The translations under genes were made by a program, and so were the position numbers. The notes under the pieces are model-generated. The model was not told where the DNA came from. It did no database searches and saw nothing but the letters and a program-made list of their open reading frames with translations. This document shows, one piece after another, positions 1-6,476 of a stretch of DNA of 14,966 nucleotides; position 1 is the stretch's first letter; the number at the start of each line of letters is the position of its first letter. This DNA is from Anaerovibrio sp. (GTDB taxonomy: Bacteria > Bacillota > Negativicutes > Selenomonadales > Selenomonadaceae): NCBI GenBank assembly GCA_016302095.1, contig JAEDOE010000008.1:1-14966 (forward strand). Reading direction: 5' to 3'.

Positions 1-690
1 GGTATAAAAATTAGTGCCGGGACGCGGATTGCCTTTATCACCTGCGTAAACAGGCCGGAGCTTTATGCAGAAGCATTGCTGTACATGAAGCAGCTGCGGC
101 TGCCGGATGGCATGGAAGCGGAGTTTATCCCTGTCACAGGGGCAGAGTCCATGTGCAGCGGCTACAATCAGGGCATGGCAAAAACATCTGCGGCATATAA
201 GGTCTATGTGCATCAGGATGCCTTGCTTGTCAATAAGAATTTCGTCTTTGACCTGCTGAAAATATTTTCGGATCAGAGTGTGGGCGTTGTGGGCGTGATC
301 GGCGCCAGGAAGCTGCCTGCCTCCGGCGTATGGTGGGATGCCATGCGCACCTATGGCAGGGTGCTCCATGCCTGTGAGCCGGAATGCGTGGTGGAGACTG
401 CCTGCATGGAGCCATCAGGAGAATGGCTTGAGGTGGAGGCACTGGACGGGCTGCTGCTGGCAACAGCAGTGGATGTGCCCTGGCGTGAGGATTTGTTTGA
501 TGGCTGGCATTTTTATGATGTGAGCATGTGCAAGGAAATGCAACGGCTGGGTTATAAGGCAGTTGTGCCAAGGCAGGACAGCTTCTGGTGCATCCACTGC
601 CCGAAGGAAAAGCCCCTGGCAGCAGAGTACAAGACATATCAGCACAGGTTCCTCAGGGAGTATGGGGATGAGCTGGAGCCTGAGATATAA
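1..690 (+). CDS. StrF-like family 2 glycosyltransferase, 5'-truncated by window edge
   Basis: The reading frame is open from the first base, so the true start lies upstream; 229 codons are visible. The protein opens with a beta-strand typical of GT-A folds (IAFITCVNRPELYAE), then SGYNQGMAKTSAAYKVYVHQD. The YNQG segment and the Y-x-H-Q-D motif, in the place of the metal-binding DxD, are typical of the StrF-like glycosyltransferase family (Glyco_tranf_2_5). Further on come GVIGAR and a D-G-L-L-L-A segment before the acceptor half (DGWHFYDV). The likely role is transfer of a sugar from a nucleotide-sugar donor in the cytoplasm. Donor and acceptor cannot be read from sequence. A GT41 glycosyltransferase and a YjfB motility protein follow on the same strand, which suggests flagellin or surface-protein glycosylation; this is inference. 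Family call fairly sure; substrate unknown. Confidence 0.78.
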   Translation, partial: GIKISAGTRIAFITCVNRPELYAEALLYMKQLRLPDGMEAEFIPVTGAESMCSGYNQGMAKTSAAYKVYVHQDALLVNKNFVFDLLKIFSDQSVGVVGVIGARKLPASGVWWDAMRTYGRVLHACEPECVVETACMEPSGEWLEVEALDGLLLATAVDVPWREDLFDGWHFYDVSMCKEMQRLGYKAVVPRQDSFWCIHCPKEKPLAAEYKTYQHRFLREYGDELEPEI

Positions 691-756
691 GCTGCCGCAG
701 CATGGCAGTGCTCTGGCAATGGTAATGGATATGATGATTTTTTGTGGTGAGGCAGG

Positions 757-2538
757 ATGGAACTGGAAGTTGTAAATGAGTGGGCAAGGTCAGCGGAAGG
801 CTGCTTTGCCCGGGGGGATATGAACAGCATGCGGGCCTGTGGCAGGCAGCTTTTGGAGGAAGTGCCGGAAAGCCCGGAGGGGCTGGCGCTGGTGGCAGAG
901 GCATCGGTTTATTTGCAGGACTTTGAGACGGCGGAGGAATATTTGCAGAAATTCTGGGAGCTGCCCAGCCAAAAAAGTGTGTCGGCAGCCAATCTCCGAG
1001 GGCTTTTGGCAGCAGCGGTGTTTTTTGGTGCCAGGTATGAGCTGGACAGGGCGCTTTCTGCTTATGAGCAGCTTTTCAGCCGCTATCAGGATGGCATCAA
1101 GAAGGGGCTTTCCTCCAGGCATCGCTTTATTTCAGGCCAGAAGGGCTGGAGCGAGCTGGACAGGCAGCTGGTGATGCGTGGCTACAGCTTCTATGCTGAT
1201 ACCTGCCTTTTGGCAGGGGAGACGGAAAAGGCGGCGGAGGCGGCTTTCATGGTCAGCAGCATGCTGGAGGACCGGGCTGCGGCTGCCAGCTATTTCAGCA
1301 AGGGCTTGTTTCTGAGCAATTATCGCAGTGCGGATGCCCAGAGCCTGGCGGCAAAGCATGCCCAGTATGGACAGATGTACCCGGAGCAGCTGGGCTTTCC
1401 CCATGATGCCAATACGAAAAACAAGCCACATGCCCTGCGCATCGGCTATATTTCTCCTGATTTCCGCCTCCATGCGGCGGCGTATTTCTTTACGGCACTG
1501 CTGAAGGATGGCACTCATGGGGAGTTTACGGTGTACGGCTACTCCACAGGCAGGGAGGACCACGTTACCCAGAGGTTCAAGAAAATGGCTGACCGCTGGC
1601 GGGATGTGCACGGGCGCACCCCCCAGGAGATTGCCAAGCTGATTCACGATGACCGCATCGACATCCTGGTGGATTTGTCCGGCCATAGCCAGAACAGCTG
1701 CCTGCCGGTGATGGCATGCCGTCCGGCTCCCGTGCAGGTTTCGGGCATCGGCTATATAAATACCACGGGGCTTCCGGCAGTGGATTTTTTCCTGACAGAT
1801 GAATGCTGCATGCCAAAGGGGGAACGGAATAGCGGCTTCATGGAGCAGCCTCTCAGGCTGCCTCACTGCCATCTGTGCTATCGCCCGGAAACCATGCGTG
1901 ACCTGCGCTCCCAGGGACATAACGCCCCCGGCATGGAGCGTGGCTATGTAACCTTTGGCAGCTTCAACAGCTTTGCCAAGGTGACGGATGCCATGTTGGT
2001 GCAGTGGCGGAATATTCTGCAGGCGGTGCCGGATTCAAGGCTTGTTATCAAGTGCAAGATATGCAGCGTGCCGTCGGGGCAGGAGATTGTGCGCCAGAGG
2101 TTCCGCAGGCTGGGAGGCGATGCAGGCAGGCTGGAGCTACGGCCTTTTACGCCGGATTATCTCACCCAGTACAACGATATTGATATCATCTTAGATACTG
2201 CTCCCTACAACGGGGGCTTGACCACCTGCGATGCCCTCTACATGGGGGTGCCGGTGGTTACCCTGCGGGGCAAAACCCATGGTTCCCGCTATGGCGCCTC
2301 TATCCTGACTGCCGCCGGCCTGCCGGAGCTGGTAGCAAATAGTCCCCGGGAATATGTGGCAAAAGCAGTTCAGCTTGCCACTAACGGCATTTTGCTGAAC
2401 AAGCTGCACCGGGATCTGCCTGAAATGATGCGCAATTCACGCCTCATGGATGGCAAGGCATATATGCAGGATTTGGAGGCCGCCTACAAAAAAATCTGGC
2501 AGCACTATTGCAGCGGCAGCTTATTGCCGATAAAATAG
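757..2538 (+). CDS. TPR-containing GT41 (OGT/SPINDLY-type) protein glycosyltransferase
   Basis: 593 residues. The N-terminal ~200 residues are helical and TPR-like (e.g. PEGLALVAEASVYLQDFETAEEY cut here to its pattern of A/L/Y repeats). The C-terminal catalytic region, about 225-590, matches the GT41 family (Glyco_transf_41): LRIGYISPDF at 227-236 followed by H239, DILVDLSGH, APVQVSGIGY, FGSFNSFAKV with K408 at the place of the OGT donor-binding lysine, and LDTAPYNGG then TTCDALYMGVPVVTLRG from residue 489. The OGT HTT triad is not kept here (G-L-T instead), as in bacterial and SPINDLY-type members, so the donor need not be UDP-GlcNAc. Such enzymes glycosylate Ser/Thr of cytoplasmic proteins and in bacteria often flagellin. 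The ATG is preceded by GTGAGG with a short spacer. It lies 66 bp after the StrF-like gene and 19 bp before the yjfB-like gene, probably in one transcript. Family sure; acceptor inferred. Confidence 0.88.
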   Translation: MELEVVNEWARSAEGCFARGDMNSMRACGRQLLEEVPESPEGLALVAEASVYLQDFETAEEYLQKFWELPSQKSVSAANLRGLLAAAVFFGARYELDRALSAYEQLFSRYQDGIKKGLSSRHRFISGQKGWSELDRQLVMRGYSFYADTCLLAGETEKAAEAAFMVSSMLEDRAAAASYFSKGLFLSNYRSADAQSLAAKHAQYGQMYPEQLGFPHDANTKNKPHALRIGYISPDFRLHAAAYFFTALLKDGTHGEFTVYGYSTGREDHVTQRFKKMADRWRDVHGRTPQEIAKLIHDDRIDILVDLSGHSQNSCLPVMACRPAPVQVSGIGYINTTGLPAVDFFLTDECCMPKGERNSGFMEQPLRLPHCHLCYRPETMRDLRSQGHNAPGMERGYVTFGSFNSFAKVTDAMLVQWRNILQAVPDSRLVIKCKICSVPSGQEIVRQRFRRLGGDAGRLELRPFTPDYLTQYNDIDIILDTAPYNGGLTTCDALYMGVPVVTLRGKTHGSRYGASILTAAGLPELVANSPREYVAKAVQLATNGILLNKLHRDLPEMMRNSRLMDGKAYMQDLEAAYKKIWQHYCSGSLLPIK

Positions 2539-2557
2539 GTATAAAGGAGGGGATTTT

Positions 2558-2743
2558 ATGGATTATATGAGCATTGCAGCCATGTCCGTGGGCCTGCATC
2601 AGCAGCAGCTTGACATGCAGGTGGGCACATCGGTCATGAAGATGGCAATGGAAACCTCGGAAGCAGCCATGATGGACATGCTGGAGTCCATTGATGTATC
2701 CGCCATGACAGGCATCGGCGGCAATATAGACCTTCTGGCATAA
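2558..2743 (+). CDS. YjfB-family putative motility protein
   Basis: A 61-residue protein with no signal peptide. It has the YjfB-family pattern: a short N-terminal helix (IAAMSVGLHQQQL), a V-G-T-S-V-M-K-M-A-M-E-T helix, then a short helix with D-M-L-E-S and a loose C-terminus. A strong Shine-Dalgarno AAAGGAGG (2543-2550) lies 7 bases before the ATG, so this is a real, well-translated gene despite its size. YjfB proteins are found in motile Firmicutes and are named for motility association; their molecular role is not known to me. The gene follows the GT41 glycosyltransferase by 19 bp and is the last gene of that cluster. This supports reading the upstream glycosyltransferases as a flagellin-modification locus. 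Family call good, function open. Confidence 0.75.
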   Translation: MDYMSIAAMSVGLHQQQLDMQVGTSVMKMAMETSEAAMMDMLESIDVSAMTGIGGNIDLLA

Positions 2744-2767
2744 AATTTATGCTTATGTTCATGCCCT

Positions 2768-2813
2768 AAAGTCTCAAAAGCAGAGTTGTCTGAAACTTTT
2801 ACTTGCTTTTTTT
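2768..2813 (+). terminator. weak candidate terminator after the yjfB-like gene
   Basis: AAAAGCA (2776-2782) can pair with TGCTTTT (2804-2810), enclosing a small AGTT/AACT hairpin, and is followed by a T-run to 2813. An alternative pairing AAAGTcTCA (2768-2776) with TGAaACTTT (2791-2799) competes with it. Neither is GC-rich. The distal arm overlaps the -35 box of the next promoter. Low confidence. Confidence 0.28.
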
Positions 2814-2831
2814 CTCTCATGCAAGTATACT
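2803..2831 (+). promoter_or_regulatory. sigma-A-type promoter for the zinc-ribbon gene
   Basis: TTGCTT (2803-2808), a 17-base spacer, then TATACT (2826-2831). This predicts a start near 2838 and a 5' leader of about 90 bases before the zinc-ribbon ATG. No riboswitch class was recognised in the leader. Confidence 0.6.
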
Positions 2832-2928
2832 AAGTCGTAGTAGGATGTCTCTTTGTCCACCTGGGATTAGGTAAAAGAAGTAAGCGCACATATGGGATAT
2901 TCAAAAAATATAATGGGGGATTTTTTTC

Positions 2929-3219
2929 ATGGCATTTGTAGACGAGACTTTAGTATGTAAGGACTGCGGTAAGGAATTCATCTTCAGCGCAGGCGAGCAG
3001 GAATTTTACGCAGAAAAGGGCTTTGAGAACAAGCCGGTTCGCTGCCGTGATTGCCGCGATAAGAGACGTCGCAATCGTGAAGGTGGAGAGAAGGAACAGC
3101 GCCAGATGTTCACCGTAGTATGCGCTCAGTGTGGCAAGGAGACCGAGGTTCCATTTGAGCCGAAGAATGACCGTCCTGTATATTGCCGCGACTGCTTCCA
3201 GGCAAGGAAGAACGGCTGA
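2929..3219 (+). CDS. small double zinc-ribbon protein
   Basis: 96 residues with two four-cysteine zinc-ribbon modules: C10-x2-C13 with C39-x2-C42, and C65-x2-C68 with C86-x2-C89. The first module (CKDCGKEFIFSAGEQEFY...) matches the 'probable zinc-ribbon domain' family (zf-trcl type). The second, with PFEPKNDRPVYCRDCF, matches the C-terminal CxxC ribbon commonly fused to it in Firmicutes. The linker between them is very basic (DKRRRNR), which would suit nucleic-acid or ribosome binding, but this is inference; the function is not established. A GGGGGA Shine-Dalgarno (2915-2920) sits 8 bases before the ATG. It has its own promoter and appears monocistronic, ending before the terminator at 3311-3350. 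It is expected to be cytoplasmic, with no signal peptide or membrane segment. Confidence 0.85.
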   Translation: MAFVDETLVCKDCGKEFIFSAGEQEFYAEKGFENKPVRCRDCRDKRRRNREGGEKEQRQMFTVVCAQCGKETEVPFEPKNDRPVYCRDCFQARKNG

Positions 3220-3275
3220 TAAGTATCGGCTGTGTGCTGATGGTGCGCTCATATAGCGGTGTGCTGTCGCGTAAT

Positions 3276-3288
3276 CGCATATTATGCG
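3276..3288. promoter_or_regulatory. 13-bp palindrome, possible operator
   Basis: CGCATATTATGCG is a perfect inverted repeat with a single central base, in the gap between the zinc-ribbon gene and the ABC transporter. It could be an operator half-site pair or chance. No regulator gene is nearby. Confidence 0.2.
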
Positions 3289-3310
3289 TACATAACTAAA
3301 TGTGGCAATG

Positions 3311-3350
3311 AAGCCCAGGATTCGCAAGCGTTTCTTGGGCTTTATTTTAT
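3311..3350 (+). terminator. intrinsic terminator between zinc-ribbon gene and binding-protein gene
   Basis: AAGCCCAGGA (3311-3320) pairs with TCTTGGGCTT (3333-3342), 10 bp with one G-U, and the loop contains a small CGC/GCG hairpin. A T-rich tail (TTATTTTAT) follows. It ends the zinc-ribbon transcript. Because it lies only 57 bases before the next start codon, with no good promoter between, it could also act as a leader attenuator for the transporter gene (inference). Confidence 0.85.
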
Positions 3351-3406
3351 GGCTGGGGAATATTGAACCAGTAAAATGTTTTTTTGAAGCAAGGGGGATT
3401 TTTTAC

Positions 3407-4183
3407 ATGTCAAGGAAATTATTGGTACTGTGCATGGCTGCCCTGATGGCTATGGCTGCCCTGGTGGCTGGCTGTGGCGGTGAGCAGAAGGCTGCTGAGA
3501 GCGAGAAGGTTCTGAAGGTTGGCGTAAATGCTGATTTTGCTCCATTTGAGTTCCAGGATGAGAACGGCAAGGAGTATCAGGGCTTTGATATGGACCTGAT
3601 CCGCGCTGTAGGCGAGGAAATGGGCTACAAGGTAGAGATTAACAACCTGAACTTTGACGGCTTGATTCCTGCCCTGGAGGCTGGCAACATTGATGTCTGC
3701 ATTTCCGGCATGACCATCAACGAGGAGCGCAAGCAGAAGGTTAACTTCTCCGATCCTTATTACAAGTCCGGCCTGTCCATCATCGTGGCAAAGGATAACG
3801 ATTCCATCAAGAAGTTTGAGGACCTGAAGGGCAAGAAGGTTGCTGTGCAGATTGGCACCACCTCCGCTGCCGAGGTAAAGAAGATTAAGGACGTTGAGTT
3901 GAAGGAATTTAATTCCTCTGCTGACACCTTCATGGAGCTCCGTGCCAAGGGCGTTGATGCAGTAGTAAATGACCGTCCGGTAAATGACTACTACATCATG
4001 AAGAGCGGCGAGACCAATGTAAAGGCACTGCCTGATCTCCTGACCTCCGAGGACTACGGCATTGCCGTATCCAAGAAGAACGAGGAGCTTCTGAAGCAGG
4101 TTAATGATGCCCTGAAGAAGCTGCACGATAACGGCAAGTACGACGAAATCTTCACCAAGTGGTTTGGCACTACCAGCAAGTAA
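3407..4183 (+). CDS. polar amino acid ABC transporter substrate-binding lipoprotein (GlnH-like)
   Basis: 258 residues. The start is set at 3407, not at an in-frame ATG at 3302: AAGGGGG (3391-3397) lies 9 bases upstream, the protein then begins with a lipoprotein signal peptide (MSRKLLVLC... lipobox VAGC, Cys23), and the longer frame would run through the terminator. The mature part is a family 3 solute-binding protein: ADFAPFEF, the Y-x-G-F-D-x-D-L motif, SGMT at 100-103, the ligand carboxylate arginine R108 (NEERK), FSDPYYKSG and D189 in VVNDRP. From memory it resembles E. coli GlnH, but GlnH K115 and H156 appear as Q and N here, so glutamine specificity is uncertain; a polar amino acid is likely. 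It captures ligand outside the cytoplasmic membrane for the permease/ATPase encoded downstream. An 18-bp in-frame tandem repeat lies in its signal peptide. Confidence 0.92.
   Translation: MSRKLLVLCMAALMAMAALVAGCGGEQKAAESEKVLKVGVNADFAPFEFQDENGKEYQGFDMDLIRAVGEEMGYKVEINNLNFDGLIPALEAGNIDVCISGMTINEERKQKVNFSDPYYKSGLSIIVAKDNDSIKKFEDLKGKKVAVQIGTTSAAEVKKIKDVELKEFNSSADTFMELRAKGVDAVVNDRPVNDYYIMKSGETNVKALPDLLTSEDYGIAVSKKNEELLKQVNDALKKLHDNGKYDEIFTKWFGTTSK
3434..3469 (+). repeat. 18-bp in-frame tandem duplication in signal-peptide codons
   Basis: ATGGCTGCCCTGATGGCT (3434-3451) is followed directly by ATGGCTGCCCTGGTGGCT (3452-3469), 17 of 18 identical. The units encode MAALMA and MAALVA, codons 10-21, the hydrophobic core of the lipoprotein signal peptide. 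Confidence 0.9.
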
Positions 4184-4222
4184 TTGGTGCTGCCATGCTG
4201 CCGGCCTGCCCGGGCAATGCAT

Positions 4223-4250
4223 GTGGTGTAGTGGCTGTGGTGCAGTGGCT
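4223..4250 (+). repeat. 14-bp imperfect tandem repeat in intergenic spacer
   Basis: GTGGTGTAGTGGCT (4223-4236) is followed at once by GTGGTGCAGTGGCT (4237-4250), differing in one base. It lies between the binding-protein stop codon and its terminator. No function is evident. Confidence 0.85.
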
Positions 4251-4281
4251 GGCACGACCATGCAAATCACATAAATAATGC

Positions 4282-4320
4282 AAAATGCACTGTTGCTTTG
4301 GCGATGGTGCATTTTTTCTT
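4282..4320 (+). terminator. intrinsic terminator after the binding-protein gene
   Basis: A 15-bp hairpin: AAAATGCACTGTTGC (4282-4296) with GCGATGGTGCATTTT (4301-4315), several G-U pairs in the middle, loop TTTG, then TTCTT. It separates the binding-protein transcript from the permease/ATPase unit. Confidence 0.85.
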
Positions 4321-4340
4321 TATTGACACTGTTGCTTTGG
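4288..4340 (+). repeat. 14-bp direct repeat linking terminator and promoter
   Basis: CACTGTTGCTTTGG occurs at 4288-4301, in the ascending arm and loop of the terminator, and again exactly at 4327-4340, covering the end of the -35 box and the spacer of the next promoter. The copies are 39 bp apart. Confidence 0.9.
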
Positions 4341-4351
4341 TTTCATATAAT
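4323..4351 (+). promoter_or_regulatory. perfect consensus sigma-A promoter for permease/ATPase
   Basis: TTGACA (4323-4328), a 17-base spacer and TATAAT (4346-4351) match the housekeeping consensus at all 12 positions. The predicted start near 4358 leaves a leader of only about 24 bases before the permease ATG, so expression is likely high and constitutive unless repressed. Confidence 0.9.
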
Positions 4352-4381
4352 ATGTTAGTAATATTATTTTAGAGGACGTGT

Positions 4382-5044
4382 ATGGATATGAATTTGAATG
4401 TTGATCTGATGATCAATTCCCTTCCCCTGCTGATTACAGGTGCCGGAATTACGATACAGATTACGGCTATTTCTGTGGGACTGGGCTTGATTATCGGCAT
4501 GTTTGTGGGCATTGCCAGGATTTCCAATGTTAAGCTGCTGCGCTGGCTGGCGGCAATCTATATTGATTTTCTGCGGGGCACGCCGCTTTTGGTGCAGATT
4601 TTCCTGATTTACTTTGCCCTGCCGGTCATTCTGGAGCAGAGGGTGGACCCCTTCATCGCTGCCATCACCGCTTGCGGCATCAACAGCGGTGCCTACATCG
4701 CTGAGATTTTCCGTGCCGGTATTCAGGCGATTGACGAGGGGCAGATGGAGGCCGGCAGGTCACTGGGCATGACCTGGGTGCAGACCATGCGCTATATTAT
4801 CGTGCCGCAGGCGTTTAAGAACATCGTGCCGCCTCTGGGCAACGAGTTTATTGCGCTTCTCAAGGATTCCTCACTGGTGTCCGTTATCGGCTTTGAGGAG
4901 CTTACCCGCCGTGGTCAGCTGATTATTGCCCGTACCTACGGCTCCCTGGAAATCTGGATCAGCGTGGCGATTATCTATCTGGTCATGACGCTGACAATTT
5001 CCCGTCTGGTAGCATATCTGGAGAAAAGGTTGGATACGAAATGA
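4382..5044 (+). CDS. polar amino acid ABC transporter permease (HisM/GlnP family)
   Basis: 220 residues, the usual length for this family. About five hydrophobic segments are visible, starting with [24 protein letters not shown] near the N-terminus. The cytoplasmic EAA loop is clear: [16 protein letters not shown] from residue 123, ending in P-P-L-G-N-E-F. The segments [12 protein letters not shown] and [11 protein letters not shown] are typical of amino acid permeases. It forms the membrane channel, probably as a homodimer, receiving ligand from the lipoprotein encoded at 3407-4183. AGAGGA (4371-4376) precedes the first ATG; a second ATG two codons later is also possible. It has its own perfect promoter, and its TGA overlaps the ATPase start as ATGA, implying translational coupling. 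Confidence 0.94.
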   Translation: MDMNLNVDLMINSLPLLITGAGITIQITAISVGLGLIIGMFVGIARISNVKLLRWLAAIYIDFLRGTPLLVQIFLIYFALPVILEQRVDPFIAAITACGINSGAYIAEIFRAGIQAIDEGQMEAGRSLGMTWVQTMRYIIVPQAFKNIVPPLGNEFIALLKDSSLVSVIGFEELTRRGQLIIARTYGSLEIWISVAIIYLVMTLTISRLVAYLEKRLDTK

Positions 5045-5760
5045 TTGATATAAAGAATTTGCATAAATCCTTCGGGGAGCACGAGGTGCTGAAGGGCATC
5101 GACCTGCACATCAATCCCCAGGAGGTAGTGGTTATTATCGGGCCGTCAGGCTCCGGCAAGAGCACCCTGCTTCGCTGCATGAATCTCCTGGAGGAGCCTA
5201 CCAGCGGCAGCGTGGTGGTGGACGGCATTGACCTGACCGGGGACTCTGACATCAACAAGGCCAGGGAGGAAATCGGCATGGTGTTCCAGCGGTTCAACCT
5301 GTTTCCTCACATGACGGTGCTGCAGAATATTACCCTGGCACCGATTAAGGTGCGCAACATGGCAAAGGCAGAGGCGGAACAAATCGCCCGTGAGCTTCTG
5401 GAACGGGTAGGCCTTGCTGACAAGGCTGATGCCTATCCGCCGCAGCTTTCCGGCGGACAGCAGCAGCGCGTAGCGATTGCCAGGGCTCTTGCCATGCGCC
5501 CGAAGGTGATGCTCTTTGATGAGCCTACCTCGGCACTGGACCCGGAAATGGTAAACGAGGTGCTGGATGTAATGAAAAGCCTTGCTAATGAAGGCATGAC
5601 CATGGCTGTGGTCACCCATGAGATGGGCTTTGCCCGGGAGGTGGGGGACAGGCTGCTGTTTGTGGATGGCGGCAATATCATCGAGCAGGGTGCTCCGAAG
5701 GATGTATTTGAAAATCCTAAAGAGGAGCGGACGAAGCTGTTCCTGTCAAAAGTATTGTGA
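5041..5760 (+). CDS. polar amino acid ABC transporter ATP-binding protein (GlnQ family)
   Basis: 239 residues, normal for the family. All nucleotide-binding motifs are present: Walker [10 protein letters not shown] (34-42), the family-typical [16 protein letters not shown]-loop region, signature LSGGQQQR from residue 136, Walker B VMLFDEP with D160/E161, and the H-loop histidine H193 in VVTHEMGF. It hydrolyses ATP at the cytoplasmic face to power amino acid uptake with the permease encoded just upstream. The ATG overlaps the permease stop codon by four bases, so the two are made together. The transcript ends at the bidirectional terminator starting 9 bp past the stop. It is clearly an active ATPase by motif; only the substrate of the whole importer is uncertain. 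Confidence 0.96.
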   Translation: MIDIKNLHKSFGEHEVLKGIDLHINPQEVVVIIGPSGSGKSTLLRCMNLLEEPTSGSVVVDGIDLTGDSDINKAREEIGMVFQRFNLFPHMTVLQNITLAPIKVRNMAKAEAEQIARELLERVGLADKADAYPPQLSGGQQQRVAIARALAMRPKVMLFDEPTSALDPEMVNEVLDVMKSLANEGMTMAVVTHEMGFAREVGDRLLFVDGGNIIEQGAPKDVFENPKEERTKLFLSKVL

Positions 5761-5763
5761 TAT

Positions 5764-5805
5764 AAAAAAGAGACATCAGAGCAATATCCGATGTCTCTAT
5801 TTTTT
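5764..5805. terminator. bidirectional intrinsic terminator between ABC transporter and hpf
   Basis: AGAGACATC (5769-5777) pairs with GATGTCTCT (5790-5798), 9 bp, loop of 12. An A-run (5764-5769) on one side and a T-run (5800-5805) on the other let it work on both strands, ending the ATPase transcript and the convergent hpf transcript. Confidence 0.88.
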
Positions 5806-5840
5806 ATGGTTTTTTCAGTTAAATGCTGTATGCTTTATGC

Positions 5841-6386
5841 TCAGTATTCGGACTCAATGAGGCCGTACTTCCCATCGCTGCGGCGGTATACCACGCTGAC
5901 GGTCTCTGTATCAGCATCCCGGAACACAAAGAAGTCGTGATTGAGGAGGTTCATCTGCATGATGGCTTCCTGCACATCCATCGGACGCACGTTGAACTTC
6001 TTTTTCTTGACAACAGGGAACTCGTCTTCCTCGTCAGGGATTGCTGGCGCAAAAGGAGCAGCGGCAAAGGCCTCATCCAGCAGGGTGCCGTCGCGGAAGC
6101 GGCGTTGCATCTTGGTCTTATGCTTGCGGATCTGGCGATCCAGCTTCTCGATAACCAGGTCAATGGAGGTATACATATTGTTAGTTACTTCCTGACCGCG
6201 GAGCAGGACGCCCTGTACAGGAACTGTTACCTCAACCTTCTGGCGCTCCTTCGATACGCTGAGCAGTACAGCGATATCCCCCACGTCATTGAAGTAGCGG
6301 GTAACCTTGCCCACACGCTTCTCCACATAATCCCTCAGGGCAGGAGTAACTTCTACGTTTTTTCCTCTAATAGTGAATGTTGCCAT
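5841..6386 (-). CDS. hpf: ribosome hibernation promoting factor, long form
   Basis: 181 residues, the long form (short HPF/YfiA forms are about 95-115). Residues 1 to ~100 form the S30AE domain (FTIRGKNVEVTPALRDYVEKR... and the basic KLDRQIRKHKTKMQRR), which sits in the decoding region of the 30S subunit. After an acidic, proline-containing linker (PDEEDEFPVVKKKKF) comes the C-terminal dimerisation domain (RPMDVQEAIMQMNLLNHDFFVFRDAD in pieces, then VVYRRSDGKYGLIE). Long HPF pairs two 70S ribosomes into inactive 100S dimers in stationary phase or stress. AAAGGGG lies 8 bases before the ATG. A sigma-H-like promoter candidate is upstream. Divergent from secA, a common arrangement in Firmicutes, and convergent with the ABC genes. 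A long plus-strand frame opposite it is a shadow. Confidence 0.95.
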   Translation of the reverse strand: MATFTIRGKNVEVTPALRDYVEKRVGKVTRYFNDVGDIAVLLSVSKERQKVEVTVPVQGVLLRGQEVTNNMYTSIDLVIEKLDRQIRKHKTKMQRRFRDGTLLDEAFAAAPFAPAIPDEEDEFPVVKKKKFNVRPMDVQEAIMQMNLLNHDFFVFRDADTETVSVVYRRSDGKYGLIESEY

Positions 6387-6421
6387 AATAACATCCCCTT
6401 TCTAGTAGACTATGATGTTAT

Positions 6422-6449
6422 ATTCGCCATCAGTATACGAAAACCCTCT
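6422..6449 (-). promoter_or_regulatory. sigma-H-like promoter candidate for hpf
   Basis: On the minus strand AGAGGGTTT (6449-6441), 12 bases, then GGCGAAT (6428-6422) fit the Bacillus sigma-H consensus RnAGGAwWW-N12-RnnGAAT with one mismatch. An overlapping TATACT (6437-6432) could be a sigma-A -10 but its -35 (TTCTCC) is poor. B. subtilis hpf is known to use sigma-H and sigma-B. Confidence 0.45.
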
Positions 6450-6476
6450 TTTTTGGAGAAAAATATTTGTGAAATT

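Noticed and set aside
2909..2914. TATAAT just before the zinc-ribbon start codon
   Set aside because: No -35 box at the right distance, and a start from it would cut into or past the Shine-Dalgarno; the TTGCTT-N17-TATACT site upstream is better.
3230..3266. Twice-occurring GTGTGCTG after the zinc-ribbon gene
   Set aside because: Eight bases in a GT-rich gap is within chance expectation and no further structure surrounds it.
3302..3406. Upstream ATG extending the binding protein by 35 residues
   Set aside because: The extension would be translated across the terminator hairpin and would bury the lipoprotein signal peptide; the ATG at 3407 has a good Shine-Dalgarno.
3507..4183. Assigning the importer to glutamine as glnH
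   Set aside because: The fold and many residues agree, but two GlnH ligand-contact residues appear replaced (K to Q, H to N), so only a polar amino acid class is supported.
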